This document shows positions 18,681-26,725 of a DNA stretch of 64,000 nt, in pieces; the first letter of the stretch is position 1, and each line of letters opens with the position of its first letter. The position numbers were made by a program, and so were the translations under genes. Origin of the DNA: Prochlorococcus sp. AG-402-M15 (GTDB taxonomy: Bacteria; Cyanobacteriota; Cyanobacteriia; PCC-6307; Cyanobiaceae); assembly GCA_003216615.1 (NCBI GenBank), contig QCIP01000002.1, forward strand, positions 1 through 64,000, written 5' to 3'. The notes beneath the pieces are model-generated. The model saw only the letters and a program-made list of their open reading frames with translations, did not search any database and was not told the origin of the DNA.

Positions 18681-19448
18681 ATGACAAAAAATAAGGATCC
18701 TAAAAAAGAAAGCCTAGCTGAAATTGCAGTTGATCCTGACGTTTTGGCCAGGGAATTGGCTTTAGAAATTGAAATAGATCCTTTAGAAGAATTTGATGAA
18801 GATGCTTTTTCAAAAGGTTTAAACATAACTCAAGAGTGCAATGAAGCTTTAAAAATGCTTGAAGGTAACAGAGAAGAGAGAATACAGGGCTTAAGAATAT
18901 TTTGTGAATTTAGAGATAAAAGATCTTTCCCCCTTTTGTTACCATTACTTGATCAACCTTGTCCTGTTGAGAGAATGAGTGCAGTATATGCTTTGGGTCG
19001 TAATCCATGTCCTGACGCAGTCAAGAAACTTGTAAGTCTTTTGGAAACTGATGATAATGCTTATGTTAGAAGGGCAACTGCATGGAGCTTAGCTAATTAT
19101 GATGATCAAATTGTCTTAAAGCCATTAATAAGTGCACTAAAGAACGATGTAGCTGCAGTCAGGTTATGGTCATCTAGTTCTTTAGCTGAAATTGGGAATG
19201 TTTCTTTGGAAAATGCTCAATTGGCAGCAGAACAGCTTTTAATAAGTTTAAAGATAGATAATGAATCAGGTGTAAGAAGTAATTGCATTTGGTCATTGTG
19301 TAGGTTATACGAGAAATTAAACAATACTCTTCAAGAAAGTTTCGTTGATGAATGTACCAAGATAGCCCTTTTCGATAAAGAGCCATCCGTCATGGAAGAA
19401 GCAAAAACTGCTCTGGATTCAATGGGGATGCAAGGTTTTTATAATTAA
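18681..19448 (+). CDS. HEAT-repeat (PBS-lyase type) protein
   Basis: This 255-residue, acidic protein has alpha-helical HEAT-like repeats from about 60 to 245, for example RMSAVYALGRNP, YVRRATAWSLANYDD and AVRLWSSSSLAEIG. This repeat class is shared with phycobilin lyases such as CpcE, but it is also used in general protein-protein scaffolds. High-light Prochlorococcus lacks phycobilisomes, so a scaffold or assembly role is more likely than bilin attachment; that is inference. It is preceded by the 41-residue membrane protein and followed by a 140-bp gap. Confidence 0.75.
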   Translation: MTKNKDPKKESLAEIAVDPDVLARELALEIEIDPLEEFDEDAFSKGLNITQECNEALKMLEGNREERIQGLRIFCEFRDKRSFPLLLPLLDQPCPVERMSAVYALGRNPCPDAVKKLVSLLETDDNAYVRRATAWSLANYDDQIVLKPLISALKNDVAAVRLWSSSSLAEIGNVSLENAQLAAEQLLISLKIDNESGVRSNCIWSLCRLYEKLNNTLQESFVDECTKIALFDKEPSVMEEAKTALDSMGMQGFYN

Positions 19449-19597
19449 TTAATTTAATTTTTTTTACCAGAACACTAGCTAAAAAATTAATTTATCAGAT
19501 ATTCAATATAAAAATTAAAATTAATTAACTTGTACCAACTGAAACAAAATATTTTCGTTATTCTATATAAAGTAAAAGTACTCATTAGTTGAATTTA

Positions 19598-19813
19598 ATG
19601 CCTCAAAAAACATTGAGATTCAAAATTCATCAAGACGGAAGAGTTGAAGAGACTGTTGAGGGATTCACTGGTATTTCATGCAATGAAGCTACAAAAAATC
19701 TCGAAAATGCTCTCGGCAAAGTAACAGTTAAGAATAAAACATCTGATGCTTTCATCTCTAATCAAAATGAAAACTTAAATCAACTAAACAACGAATCTAA
19801 TGTCACATTTTAG
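19598..19813 (+). CDS. DUF2997-family small protein
   Basis: The protein is about 71 residues from ATG at 19598; a TTG three codons upstream (19589) is possible. The sequence MPQKTLRFKIHQDGRVEETVEGF followed by a GISC-x-EATKNLE segment fits the DUF2997 family, small proteins nearly always encoded beside Ycf35/DUF1257. No function is known. Its 3' end overlaps the Ycf35 gene by 14 bp, a strong sign of translational coupling. It is first in a tight cluster with Ycf35, a ferredoxin and an aldo/keto reductase. Confidence 0.85.
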   Translation: MPQKTLRFKIHQDGRVEETVEGFTGISCNEATKNLENALGKVTVKNKTSDAFISNQNENLNQLNNESNVTF

Positions 19814-20192
19814 TACTATTAAAACCCAGCTTAAAGAAGAGGAGCCATTAATTAAGGCCTTAAATAATCTTGGTTACTCAATTAATCAAGAAGAAAAGTT
19901 TGTAAAAGGTTATAGAGGCAAGTTTACAGCTGTTGATATAAGTATGAATTTACCTGGTGATACTAAAGTCGGTTTTAAATGGGACAATAACTCAAAAGCC
20001 TACGAATTAGTTACAGATCTTGATTTATGGAAATTTGAGATCCCAGTAGAAAGATTTATTTCTAAAGTGACTCAAATGTATGCTTACCAAACAATTATTT
20101 CTAAAACAAAAGAGGATGGTTATCAAATTGTAGAAGAAAAAAATAAAAATGATGGTTCTATTGAGTTAGTTTTAACCAAGTGGGATAGCTGA
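19800..20192 (+). CDS. ycf35: Ycf35-family (DUF1257) protein
   Basis: This 130-residue soluble protein matches Ycf35, also kept in red algal plastid genomes. Visible family features are the N-terminal LKEEEPLIKALNNLGY, a VKGYRGK segment and a GFKWD-type strand near 57, followed by a YAYQTI segment near 94 and a C-terminal VLTKW. The biochemical role is unknown. It overlaps the DUF2997 gene by 14 bp and precedes the ferredoxin gene by 9 bp, so the three products are probably made together and may act together. Confidence 0.88.
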   Translation: MSHFSTIKTQLKEEEPLIKALNNLGYSINQEEKFVKGYRGKFTAVDISMNLPGDTKVGFKWDNNSKAYELVTDLDLWKFEIPVERFISKVTQMYAYQTIISKTKEDGYQIVEEKNKNDGSIELVLTKWDS

Positions 20193-20201
20193 TATCTGAA
20201 T

Positions 20202-20561
20202 ATGGATTACATTGATCCATTTGATAATTTCTCAGAAAATATCGAAATTACAGGTTTGGAGCCTGTATTAGGGGGTCAATTAGCAGAAAAAGCTGTATGG
20301 GTTAATGAGGCTAATTGTATTGGCTGTCAATACTGTGTACACGTCGCTTCAAATACTTTCTTAGTTGATGAATTTCATGGTAGAAGTAGGGCTATGAGAC
20401 AGGATGGAGATAGCGTGGATGTTATACAAGAAGCAATAGATACATGTCCTGTTGATTGCATTCACTGGGTAAAGTTTGAAGAATTGGATGATCTAGAAAA
20501 TAGTCTTGATAGGGATATGTTTCAATCATTTGGAAAACCTCCAAGAATGAATAAGCATTAA
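20202..20561 (+). CDS. [4Fe-4S] ferredoxin with N-terminal extension
   Basis: A 119-residue soluble electron carrier. One cluster-binding set is visible: Cys39, Cys42 and Cys45 in CIGCQYC, with Cys82 in TCPVDC (Cys86 is an extra cysteine). The N-terminal about 30 residues and the acidic C-terminal about 30 lie outside the ferredoxin core. It belongs to the single-cluster 4Fe-4S ferredoxins of cyanobacteria and plant plastids, some of which are fused to J-domains elsewhere. Gene order (Ycf35 9 bp upstream, aldo/keto reductase 10 bp downstream) suggests that it supplies or takes electrons within this cluster. Confidence 0.9.
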   Translation: MDYIDPFDNFSENIEITGLEPVLGGQLAEKAVWVNEANCIGCQYCVHVASNTFLVDEFHGRSRAMRQDGDSVDVIQEAIDTCPVDCIHWVKFEELDDLENSLDRDMFQSFGKPPRMNKH

Positions 20562-20571
20562 TTTCTAAAAG

Positions 20572-21765
20572 ATGCAATATCGGAGATTTGGTCGAACCAA
20601 TCTGAAGATCCCTATCATATCTCTTGGCGGTATGAGATTTCAAAAAAGTTGGGAACAATTAGATTTTTCTGAGATTTCAAATGAAGAACAAAATAAAGTA
20701 GAAAATATTTTAAATCTGGCAAACAAATATGGCTTAAGTCATGTAGAAACTGCTAAGTATTATGGAACTTCTGAAGTGCAATTGGGAATGGGTTTTAAAA
20801 ATATAAAAAAAATTCCAAACATTATTCAAACTAAGATCCCTCCAAATAGTGATCCAGAAATTTTTAAGAGAGATGTTATGACAAGTATTGAAAAATTAAA
20901 AGTTAAAAGAATTGATTTGCTGGCAATACATGGCATTAATACAGATGAACATTTACGTCATGCTGTTAAACATGGAGGATGTATTGACATTTTAAGAAAT
21001 TTGCAAAAAGAAAATTTAATTGGCTCTATTGGATTTTCAACTCATGGAAAATCTTCACTCATTGAGAAGGCTATATCAACAAACTTTTTTGATTATGTAA
21101 ATTTGCACTGGTATTTCATCAATCAAGAAAATACAAAGGTTATAAATTTGGCAAAAAAGTATGATCTTGGCGTTTTTATAATAAGTCCCACTGATAAAGG
21201 GGGGCATCTTCATACTCCCTCAAAAAAAATGTTGGAACTTTGTAAGCCACTTCATCCTATAGTTTTTAACGATCTTTTTTGCTTAAGAAATCAAAATGTC
21301 CATACTCTTAGTGTGGGTATTGCAAAAGAGGCGGATTTTGATTTGCATTTAGAGGCTGTCTCTTTGTTATCAGACTCTGAGAAGTATGTTCCAAAGATAA
21401 TAAACAGATTAAGGCAGGAATCAATTAATTCTTTGGGTTTAGAGTGGCATCAAAATTGGAATAGAAATTTGCCATGTTGGGAATATACTCCAGGAAATAT
21501 TAATATTCCCGTTCTGCTATGGCTTTCAAATTTAATTGATTGGTTGGATATGGAAGGGTTTGCAAAAGCTAGATATCAATTGCTTGGTAATGGAAGTCAC
21601 TGGTTCCCTGGAAATAACTCTAATTTATTAGATACGGATGTTTCTGAAGTACAATTATTGAAAGTATTAGAAGGTCATATAAATCCAAAAAAAGTTATAA
21701 CAAAATTGAGAACTTTAAAAGAAAAGTTTGGGGATAAGGTTGCTAAAAGATTATCAAAAAAATAA
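20572..21765 (+). CDS. Aldo/keto reductase family protein
   Basis: A 397-residue protein with an aldo/keto reductase barrel in its N-terminal two thirds: YRRFGRTNLKIPIISLGGM, then ETAKYYGTSE near 59-68. Of the usual tetrad, Tyr64, Lys88 (QTKI) and His120 (AIHG) are seen, while the usual Asp of the DTA motif is Glu59. The C-terminal about 100 residues form an extra Trp-rich region. No Fe-S motif is visible in it. The substrate is unknown. It is the last gene of the DUF2997-Ycf35-ferredoxin cluster, 10 bp after the ferredoxin, and converges on rsmG with a 2-bp gap. Confidence 0.85.
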   Translation: MQYRRFGRTNLKIPIISLGGMRFQKSWEQLDFSEISNEEQNKVENILNLANKYGLSHVETAKYYGTSEVQLGMGFKNIKKIPNIIQTKIPPNSDPEIFKRDVMTSIEKLKVKRIDLLAIHGINTDEHLRHAVKHGGCIDILRNLQKENLIGSIGFSTHGKSSLIEKAISTNFFDYVNLHWYFINQENTKVINLAKKYDLGVFIISPTDKGGHLHTPSKKMLELCKPLHPIVFNDLFCLRNQNVHTLSVGIAKEADFDLHLEAVSLLSDSEKYVPKIINRLRQESINSLGLEWHQNWNRNLPCWEYTPGNINIPVLLWLSNLIDWLDMEGFAKARYQLLGNGSHWFPGNNSNLLDTDVSEVQLLKVLEGHINPKKVITKLRTLKEKFGDKVAKRLSKK

Positions 21766-21767
21766 TT

Positions 21768-22481
21768 TCATAATGGATTTTTCTCAGGTTTGCCAACTTT
21801 TCTTGGATAGATTTTAGGACAAATATTTTTTGGTTGAATAAGAATAATATTTCGGGTACCTTTACTTCTTGGTAACAAAATTTTCTTTTTCTCTTTAAAT
21901 TTTCCTTCTAATATTTCTAAAGTTTTATCTAGATTTTCACTTTCTTCATCAGTCCATTTCCCACAATATAAAACTCCTAACCCTTCTTTTTTTAGCATTG
22001 GTAGAATATATTCTGAAACTGTTGAAGGATTACTCACTGCTCTAGTGGTAACTAAATTGAAACTATTTCTCATTGAAGATTTATGAGCTAAGTTTTCAAT
22101 ACGATCATTGATTACATGAATATTGTTTTTGAGATTGATCTCTTTGATTAAGATTTTAAGTGCATCTGTTTTCTTCTTTGAAGAATCAATAAGGTATATC
22201 TCTGAATTAGGATGAATTATGGCATAAGCTAATCCTGGGAAGCCACAGCCTGATCCAATATCTAAAAATTTTTTATTATTAAAATTAATATTCGGGAAAG
22301 CTTTAAATGGCCAAATGCTGTCAAAAACTTGAGATACCCAATAATCATTCCCATCAATTAATCTAGTGAGATTGGTTTTATTATTTAATTCTTTAATTTT
22401 AATTTGTAACTCTTGAAAAATATTTATTTCTTCTTCATTTATTAATGCAAAAATTTCTTCGGGAATGTTTTGTTTTTTCAT
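21768..22481 (-). CDS. rsmG: 16S rRNA (guanine-N7) methyltransferase RsmG (GidB)
   Basis: This enzyme methylates G527 of 16S rRNA with S-adenosylmethionine. The 237-residue protein has the SAM-binding motif FLDIGSGCGFPGL (about 88-100), an acidic IYLIDSS turn after the second strand, and VTTRAVSNPS near 146, which matches the family TARAV segment. An N-terminal helical region with NLTRLIDGNDYW (family: NLT-x-I-x-D) is also present. Its promoter must lie in the 89-bp divergent gap before the J-protein gene. Confidence 0.95.
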   Translation of the reverse strand: MKKQNIPEEIFALINEEEINIFQELQIKIKELNNKTNLTRLIDGNDYWVSQVFDSIWPFKAFPNINFNNKKFLDIGSGCGFPGLAYAIIHPNSEIYLIDSSKKKTDALKILIKEINLKNNIHVINDRIENLAHKSSMRNSFNLVTTRAVSNPSTVSEYILPMLKKEGLGVLYCGKWTDEESENLDKTLEILEGKFKEKKKILLPRSKGTRNIILIQPKNICPKIYPRKVGKPEKNPL

Positions 22482-22570
22482 TGCGTTAAAAATATAAATT
22501 TTTACCTTTCATTAAATACATTCTATTTAGTAAAAATTTATTAGAATTACAATATTAATAAAAGATTATT

Positions 22571-23011
22571 TTGAAAGGGGAAATTTCTTATTACAAAATA
22601 TTAGGTGTAGATGAAAATGCCTCAAATCATGAATTAAGAAAGGCATTTTGCAAACTTTCCATTGAGCTTCATCCTGATACAACTTCTTTAGAAATAGACG
22701 AAGCTAAAAGTAAATTTCAAGAAGTCTTGGAAGCTTATGAAAATTTGAATAATAGTAATTTGAGGAAAATATATGATGACAAACTAAAGGAAAAATCTAG
22801 AAGTAAAAACAATACTAAAGTTTTAAATAATTTAATATTAGATTCAAATAATCAAGATTTAGTAGGGAATAGAAGACCTTTTTCAAATGGGGAATTGTTT
22901 TCGTTATTTCTTTTATTTATTATCATTTCTATTAGTTTAATTTGTTCAGTTTTTATTGCCTCTTTTACTGGCAAAGAATTAGATACAATACCTATCTGGT
23001 TAGTAAAATGA
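22571..23011 (+). CDS. J-domain protein with C-terminal membrane helix
   Basis: A 146-residue co-chaperone-like protein. Residues 5-70 form a J-domain with the essential HPD at 34-36 and the helix II/III pattern YYKILGVDENASNHELRKAF. A Lys/Asn-rich linker follows, then one hydrophobic helix (about 106-131). There are no Gly/Phe or zinc regions, so it is a type III J-protein that could tether an Hsp70 to the membrane. The start is TTG at 22571. The DUF3143 gene follows after 16 bp. Confidence 0.88.
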   Translation: MKGEISYYKILGVDENASNHELRKAFCKLSIELHPDTTSLEIDEAKSKFQEVLEAYENLNNSNLRKIYDDKLKEKSRSKNNTKVLNNLILDSNNQDLVGNRRPFSNGELFSLFLLFIIISISLICSVFIASFTGKELDTIPIWLVK

Positions 23012-23027
23012 TACTTTAAAAAAGTCT

Positions 23028-23285
23028 GTGAATCTTCCTACAAAACCTATTAACCAATATTCACTTCAATCATTGGAATTGTGGCTAACTGATTTAGGTG
23101 CTGTGAAAGATATTAATAATCCATCTAAATGGTACCTTTTACTTTCTAATTGGAATGCAACTATTATTTTTGAACAAGAAGATTTAAGTGTTATCTGGGA
23201 AAGTGAAGGACAAGAAACTAAAAGACTATTTTCCTATTGTATTAATAGAGAAGATGTGGAAAATGCAATACTGCAGGGACCTTAA
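23028..23285 (+). CDS. DUF3143-family protein
   Basis: An 85-residue soluble protein with the features LQSLELWLTDLGAVKD near 14-29 and a W-x2-L-x2-NWxATI strand, matching a small cyanobacterial family of unknown function (DUF3143). The start is GTG at 23028. The gene directly follows a J-domain protein; to my knowledge the pairing is common in cyanobacteria and hints at a related role. It converges on bioA with only 8 bp between stops. Confidence 0.82.
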   Translation: MNLPTKPINQYSLQSLELWLTDLGAVKDINNPSKWYLLLSNWNATIIFEQEDLSVIWESEGQETKRLFSYCINREDVENAILQGP

Positions 23286-23293
23286 ATTTCTAT

Positions 23294-24595
23294 CTAAAGA
23301 TTGTCTAAGATTTGCCTTATTATCCAATAACTTTTTTCTAATTGATCATCGGTTATACATAGAGGTGGCAAGAGGTAAATAACATTACCCAGGGGCCTAA
23401 TAAATAAACCTTGCTCCATTGCAAGACTCTTTATTTCTTTCCCAATATTATTAAAATAACCTTTTTTCTTCCCAATTTCTAAATCGAAAGCAGCGATTGT
23501 GCCGGATACCCTTATCTTTTTTATATAAGGTAAGTTTTTAAATTTTATTAAATGAGATAAATGTTTTTTTTCAAATGAAAGGTATTTGTGTGGTTCTTTT
23601 TCTAATAAATCAAGACTAGCGTTTGCCGCAGCACAACCTAAAGGATTAGCAGTAAAACTATGTCCATGCCAAAAAGTTTTTCTTGGGGAATCATCAATAA
23701 AGGATTGAAAAATTTTTTCTTTACATAAAGTTATTCCCATTGGTAAAAATCCACCAGTTAAGCCTTTTGAAATACTTATTAAATCAGGAACGATTTTTGC
23801 CTTTTGAAACGCAAAAAGACTTCCACATCTTCCAAACCCAGTCAAAACTTCATCGGCAATTAACAAAGAATTATTATTTTTTATAATTTCTGAAACTTTT
23901 TTTATAAACTGAGGCCTAACCATATTCATTCCTCCTGCTCCTTGAACAAGTGGCTCAAGGATTACTGCAACTGTGGGAGTTTTAAGTAGAGTTTCTAATT
24001 TTTGGATCGCCTCATTTTCTTTATTTTCTACTTCTTCATCGTTCATCCAAGTTGAAGGCCAGGGGACTCTCCTAACTGGGAACATAAGATTATCGAAATT
24101 CTCATTAAAAATATTTCTTTCACCTAAAGCCATTGCTCCAAATGTATCGCCATGATAGGCGCCATCAAAAGCTACTATTTGAGTTCTTGTCTCTCCTCTA
24201 TTTTGCCATGATTGGAAGGTAATTTTTAAAGCGACTTCCACTGCAGTAGAACCGTTATCAGAAAAGAATAATCTTTCTAGTTTTGTTAATTCACTAAGTC
24301 TTTCCGCCAATTTTTTTGCCTGTGGATGTAAAAAATCAGCAAATATAACTTGCTCAAGTTTTTTTGATTGTTTGAAAACGGCATCCGCAATATATTCGTT
24401 ACTATGACCATGAAGAGTTACCCACCAACTACTAATTGCATCTATTAGCTCTTTTTTAGGATCTTTAGTAAATAGTAGGGCATCTTTACCATGAGTTACT
24501 TCTATTTGCGGTTTGCTGTTATTAATTTGTGTAAAAGGTGGCCAAATATTTGGGTGCCAATCTTGATTTGGAGTTTTTGAATCCAAAGATTTCAT
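23294..24595 (-). CDS. bioA: Adenosylmethionine-8-amino-7-oxononanoate aminotransferase
   Basis: BioA converts KAPA to DAPA in biotin synthesis with SAM as amino donor and PLP as cofactor. The 433-residue fold-type-I aminotransferase shows SSWWVTLHGH near 55-64, DNGSTAVEVALK near 113, the PLP-contacting Asp248 (IADEV) and the PLP lysine Lys277 in ISISKGLTGG. It is the last gene of the biotin operon, and its start directly abuts the end of bioD. Confidence 0.97.
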   Translation of the reverse strand: MKSLDSKTPNQDWHPNIWPPFTQINNSKPQIEVTHGKDALLFTKDPKKELIDAISSWWVTLHGHSNEYIADAVFKQSKKLEQVIFADFLHPQAKKLAERLSELTKLERLFFSDNGSTAVEVALKITFQSWQNRGETRTQIVAFDGAYHGDTFGAMALGERNIFNENFDNLMFPVRRVPWPSTWMNDEEVENKENEAIQKLETLLKTPTVAVILEPLVQGAGGMNMVRPQFIKKVSEIIKNNNSLLIADEVLTGFGRCGSLFAFQKAKIVPDLISISKGLTGGFLPMGITLCKEKIFQSFIDDSPRKTFWHGHSFTANPLGCAAANASLDLLEKEPHKYLSFEKKHLSHLIKFKNLPYIKKIRVSGTIAAFDLEIGKKKGYFNNIGKEIKSLAMEQGLFIRPLGNVIYLLPPLCITDDQLEKSYWIIRQILDNL

Positions 24596-25261
24596 TTATC
24601 TTATTTTTGAGTTTAAAAGTGAGATCAACTTATTCTTGATGTCTAGTTCTTTCCATAGTATATCTAAATTATTTGAGTCCATTTTTTTGATGTAAGGAAA
24701 TTCAGCAATTAACGGAATACCACTAAAATCAACTAGAGTTTTTGGATTATCTAGGTGTTTTTCGCCATTGACTACTAAACCTAAAATATCAATATTTCTT
24801 CGTTTTAAGGCCTCAATACTAAGCAGTGTATGGTTAAGAGTGCCAAGTGAGCTCTTACATATAAGTATTACCGGAAGATTCCATTGTTTTATTTGATCTA
24901 TTTGCAAAAAATTGCGTGTTATTGGAACCATTAATCCACCTGCAGTTTCTACAATTAATGGGTCTTGCACTTTTGGCAATCTCAACTTGTCAAAGTTAAT
25001 ATTTTTTTGATCTATTTCAGCAGCCCAATGAGGAGATAGAGGTTTTGTAAAGACATAAGCTTCTTTGATGATTTTCTCTTTACTTACTTGTGCAAGTTTT
25101 TCAACAGTTTGACTATCAGTTTGGGATTCAATACCACTTTGAATAGGCTTCCAATAAAAGGAATTTAATCCTTTAACGAAAAAAGAGCTTATTAAAGTTT
25201 TTCCAATATCAGTATCTGTTCCACAAATTATAAATTTGAAAATACTATCCTGACTACTCAT
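24596..25261 (-). CDS. bioD: Dethiobiotin synthetase
   Basis: BioD closes the ureido ring of dethiobiotin from DAPA, CO2 and ATP. This 221-residue P-loop protein has GTDTDIGKT at 14-22 (catalytic Lys21), KPIQSGIE near 37 and ETAGGLMVPI near 106, all standard for BioD. It overlaps bioC upstream by 4 bp and abuts bioA downstream. Confidence 0.96.
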   Translation of the reverse strand: MSSQDSIFKFIICGTDTDIGKTLISSFFVKGLNSFYWKPIQSGIESQTDSQTVEKLAQVSKEKIIKEAYVFTKPLSPHWAAEIDQKNINFDKLRLPKVQDPLIVETAGGLMVPITRNFLQIDQIKQWNLPVILICKSSLGTLNHTLLSIEALKRRNIDILGLVVNGEKHLDNPKTLVDFSGIPLIAEFPYIKKMDSNNLDILWKELDIKNKLISLLNSKIR

Positions 25262-26028
25262 AATTTCTTTATGATTTGAATCTCAATTTGCCATGAAAGG
25301 TTTACTGTATTATTGTAATTCTTTGGCCAAAACTTTTGAATTTTTTTTAACTCCTTCACTGTTTTGCGTTTACAATTTGTTGATTGTGCCCCTACATTTT
25401 TAATGCTTCTAAAAAGCTTATATACATCTTCAAAATTTTCAAGATAATTAAACTTTTCTGAATAATGAATTTCAGTTGATTTGAAATCTTTTAATAATTC
25501 TTTAGAGCAAAGGAAATTAAGACCACTATATTCAATATCAATTTTTCTACAAGTATCTTTCCATTCAGGAAAACAATCTTTTGTTGGATATGAAATGATT
25601 AAAAAACCTCCAGATATTAATTTACTAAACCAATTTTTTATTATCTTTTCTGGGTTGTTTAACCAATGAATGCAAAAGTTAGATGTTAATAGAGAACAGT
25701 TATTAATTTCAGGAGGTAAATCATTATTCAAATCCCATAAAATTTTTTTACTAGATAATTTATTCTCAAGAAGCATTTTTTTGCTGAAATCAATTCTGGC
25801 TACTTTTTGGGAAGAAAAATTTTTTTCTATTTCATCAGCTAATATTCCTGGTCCTGATCCTAGCTCTATCCATTCACCATTTTTTTGGGGATTTAATTCT
25901 TTGATAAATTGGACAATCTTTTTTGCAAAAAATTTCTGAATATTTGAATGCTCGAAATACCGATATGCAGCGTCATTGAAATTATTTTTTATTTTCTCAT
26001 TCCACTTTTTAATATCCATTTCAGTCAT
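25258..26028 (-). CDS. bioC: Malonyl-ACP O-methyltransferase BioC-like
   Basis: BioC methylates malonyl-ACP to disguise it as a starter for pimelate synthesis by the fatty-acid machinery. This 256-residue class I SAM methyltransferase has motif I as WIELGSGPGILADEIE near 53-68 and a plausible motif IV SNFCIHWLNNPE. Divergent methyltransferases are hard to name from sequence alone. The call rests on its place in bioF-bioK-bioC-bioD-bioA, overlapping both neighbours (8 bp with bioK, 4 bp with bioD). Confidence 0.9.
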   Translation of the reverse strand: MTEMDIKKWNEKIKNNFNDAAYRYFEHSNIQKFFAKKIVQFIKELNPQKNGEWIELGSGPGILADEIEKNFSSQKVARIDFSKKMLLENKLSSKKILWDLNNDLPPEINNCSLLTSNFCIHWLNNPEKIIKNWFSKLISGGFLIISYPTKDCFPEWKDTCRKIDIEYSGLNFLCSKELLKDFKSTEIHYSEKFNYLENFEDVYKLFRSIKNVGAQSTNCKRKTVKELKKIQKFWPKNYNNTVNLSWQIEIQIIKKL

Positions 26029-26725
26029 TAAGTGTATTAAGTAAGATCTCGTATAAATTTAAATTATTCAAGCAATGACCTTGTTGAGCTAATTTAATTA
26101 AAATTGGCTTCCTATCGAGTGTTTTATTTAAGGAATCTAAAAAGTTATTATTTGATTCGTTGTCAAGAATTAAATCATTTTCTGATTTTATAAAAATAAT
26201 TTTGCAATCTTTTCTTAAAAATACTGGAAAATCTCTATTGATGTAAAGTTGTTTTAAATCGCCTAAAAGAAGAGTTTTATTTAAACTCTCTAAACTTTTA
26301 TAAAAGATATTTTTAAAACTATTATTCATATGATTTGGCATATATGATCTATGTATAAATTCTTTCAGCATATCCTTAGGTTCGTCTTTTATAATTTTTG
26401 TTTCCATTCTTTTTAGAGACCTCAAAATAAAGTTTCTCTTATTACTTAAAGGAAGAAAATTATTAAAAGAATTTATAAGAACAATATGAGTTGCTTCTTT
26501 TAAGATTCTTTTTTGCATTAAATGAAAACCAAATGAATGGCATAAAGTCATTCTGATTTCTTTTTTAGATTCTCTTTTAATCCATTCTGCTTGATAATTA
26601 TTTGTTGAAAAATAGCCCCTTTCATTATCTTGCCAATGCCAATTATTATTTAAAAAATCAACTTTATAATCATCCCAGAAATATTTATTTAGTCCCCACC
26701 CATGTTGAGTAATAATTTGTTTCAT
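26021..26725 (-). CDS. bioK: BioK-type alpha/beta hydrolase (pimeloyl-ACP methyl ester esterase)
   Basis: A 234-residue alpha/beta-hydrolase-like protein that replaces BioH or BioG in marine picocyanobacteria; it removes the methyl ester from pimeloyl-ACP methyl ester. A candidate triad is Ser64 in LCHSFGFH, Asp184 in KSENDLIL and His217 in QQGHCLN. The nucleophile elbow reads C-H-S-F-G, so the first Gly of the usual G-x-S-x-G is Cys. The assignment as BioK comes mainly from its position between bioF and bioC, known for Prochlorococcus and Synechococcus, plus the triad. Confidence 0.85.
   Translation of the reverse strand: MKQIITQHGWGLNKYFWDDYKVDFLNNNWHWQDNERGYFSTNNYQAEWIKRESKKEIRMTLCHSFGFHLMQKRILKEATHIVLINSFNNFLPLSNKRNFILRSLKRMETKIIKDEPKDMLKEFIHRSYMPNHMNNSFKNIFYKSLESLNKTLLLGDLKQLYINRDFPVFLRKDCKIIFIKSENDLILDNESNNNFLDSLNKTLDRKPILIKLAQQGHCLNNLNLYEILLNTLND

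Noticed and set aside
18681-19448. Phycobilin lyase (CpcE-like)
   Set aside because: HEAT repeats alone do not show lyase function, and the likely host lacks phycobilisomes.
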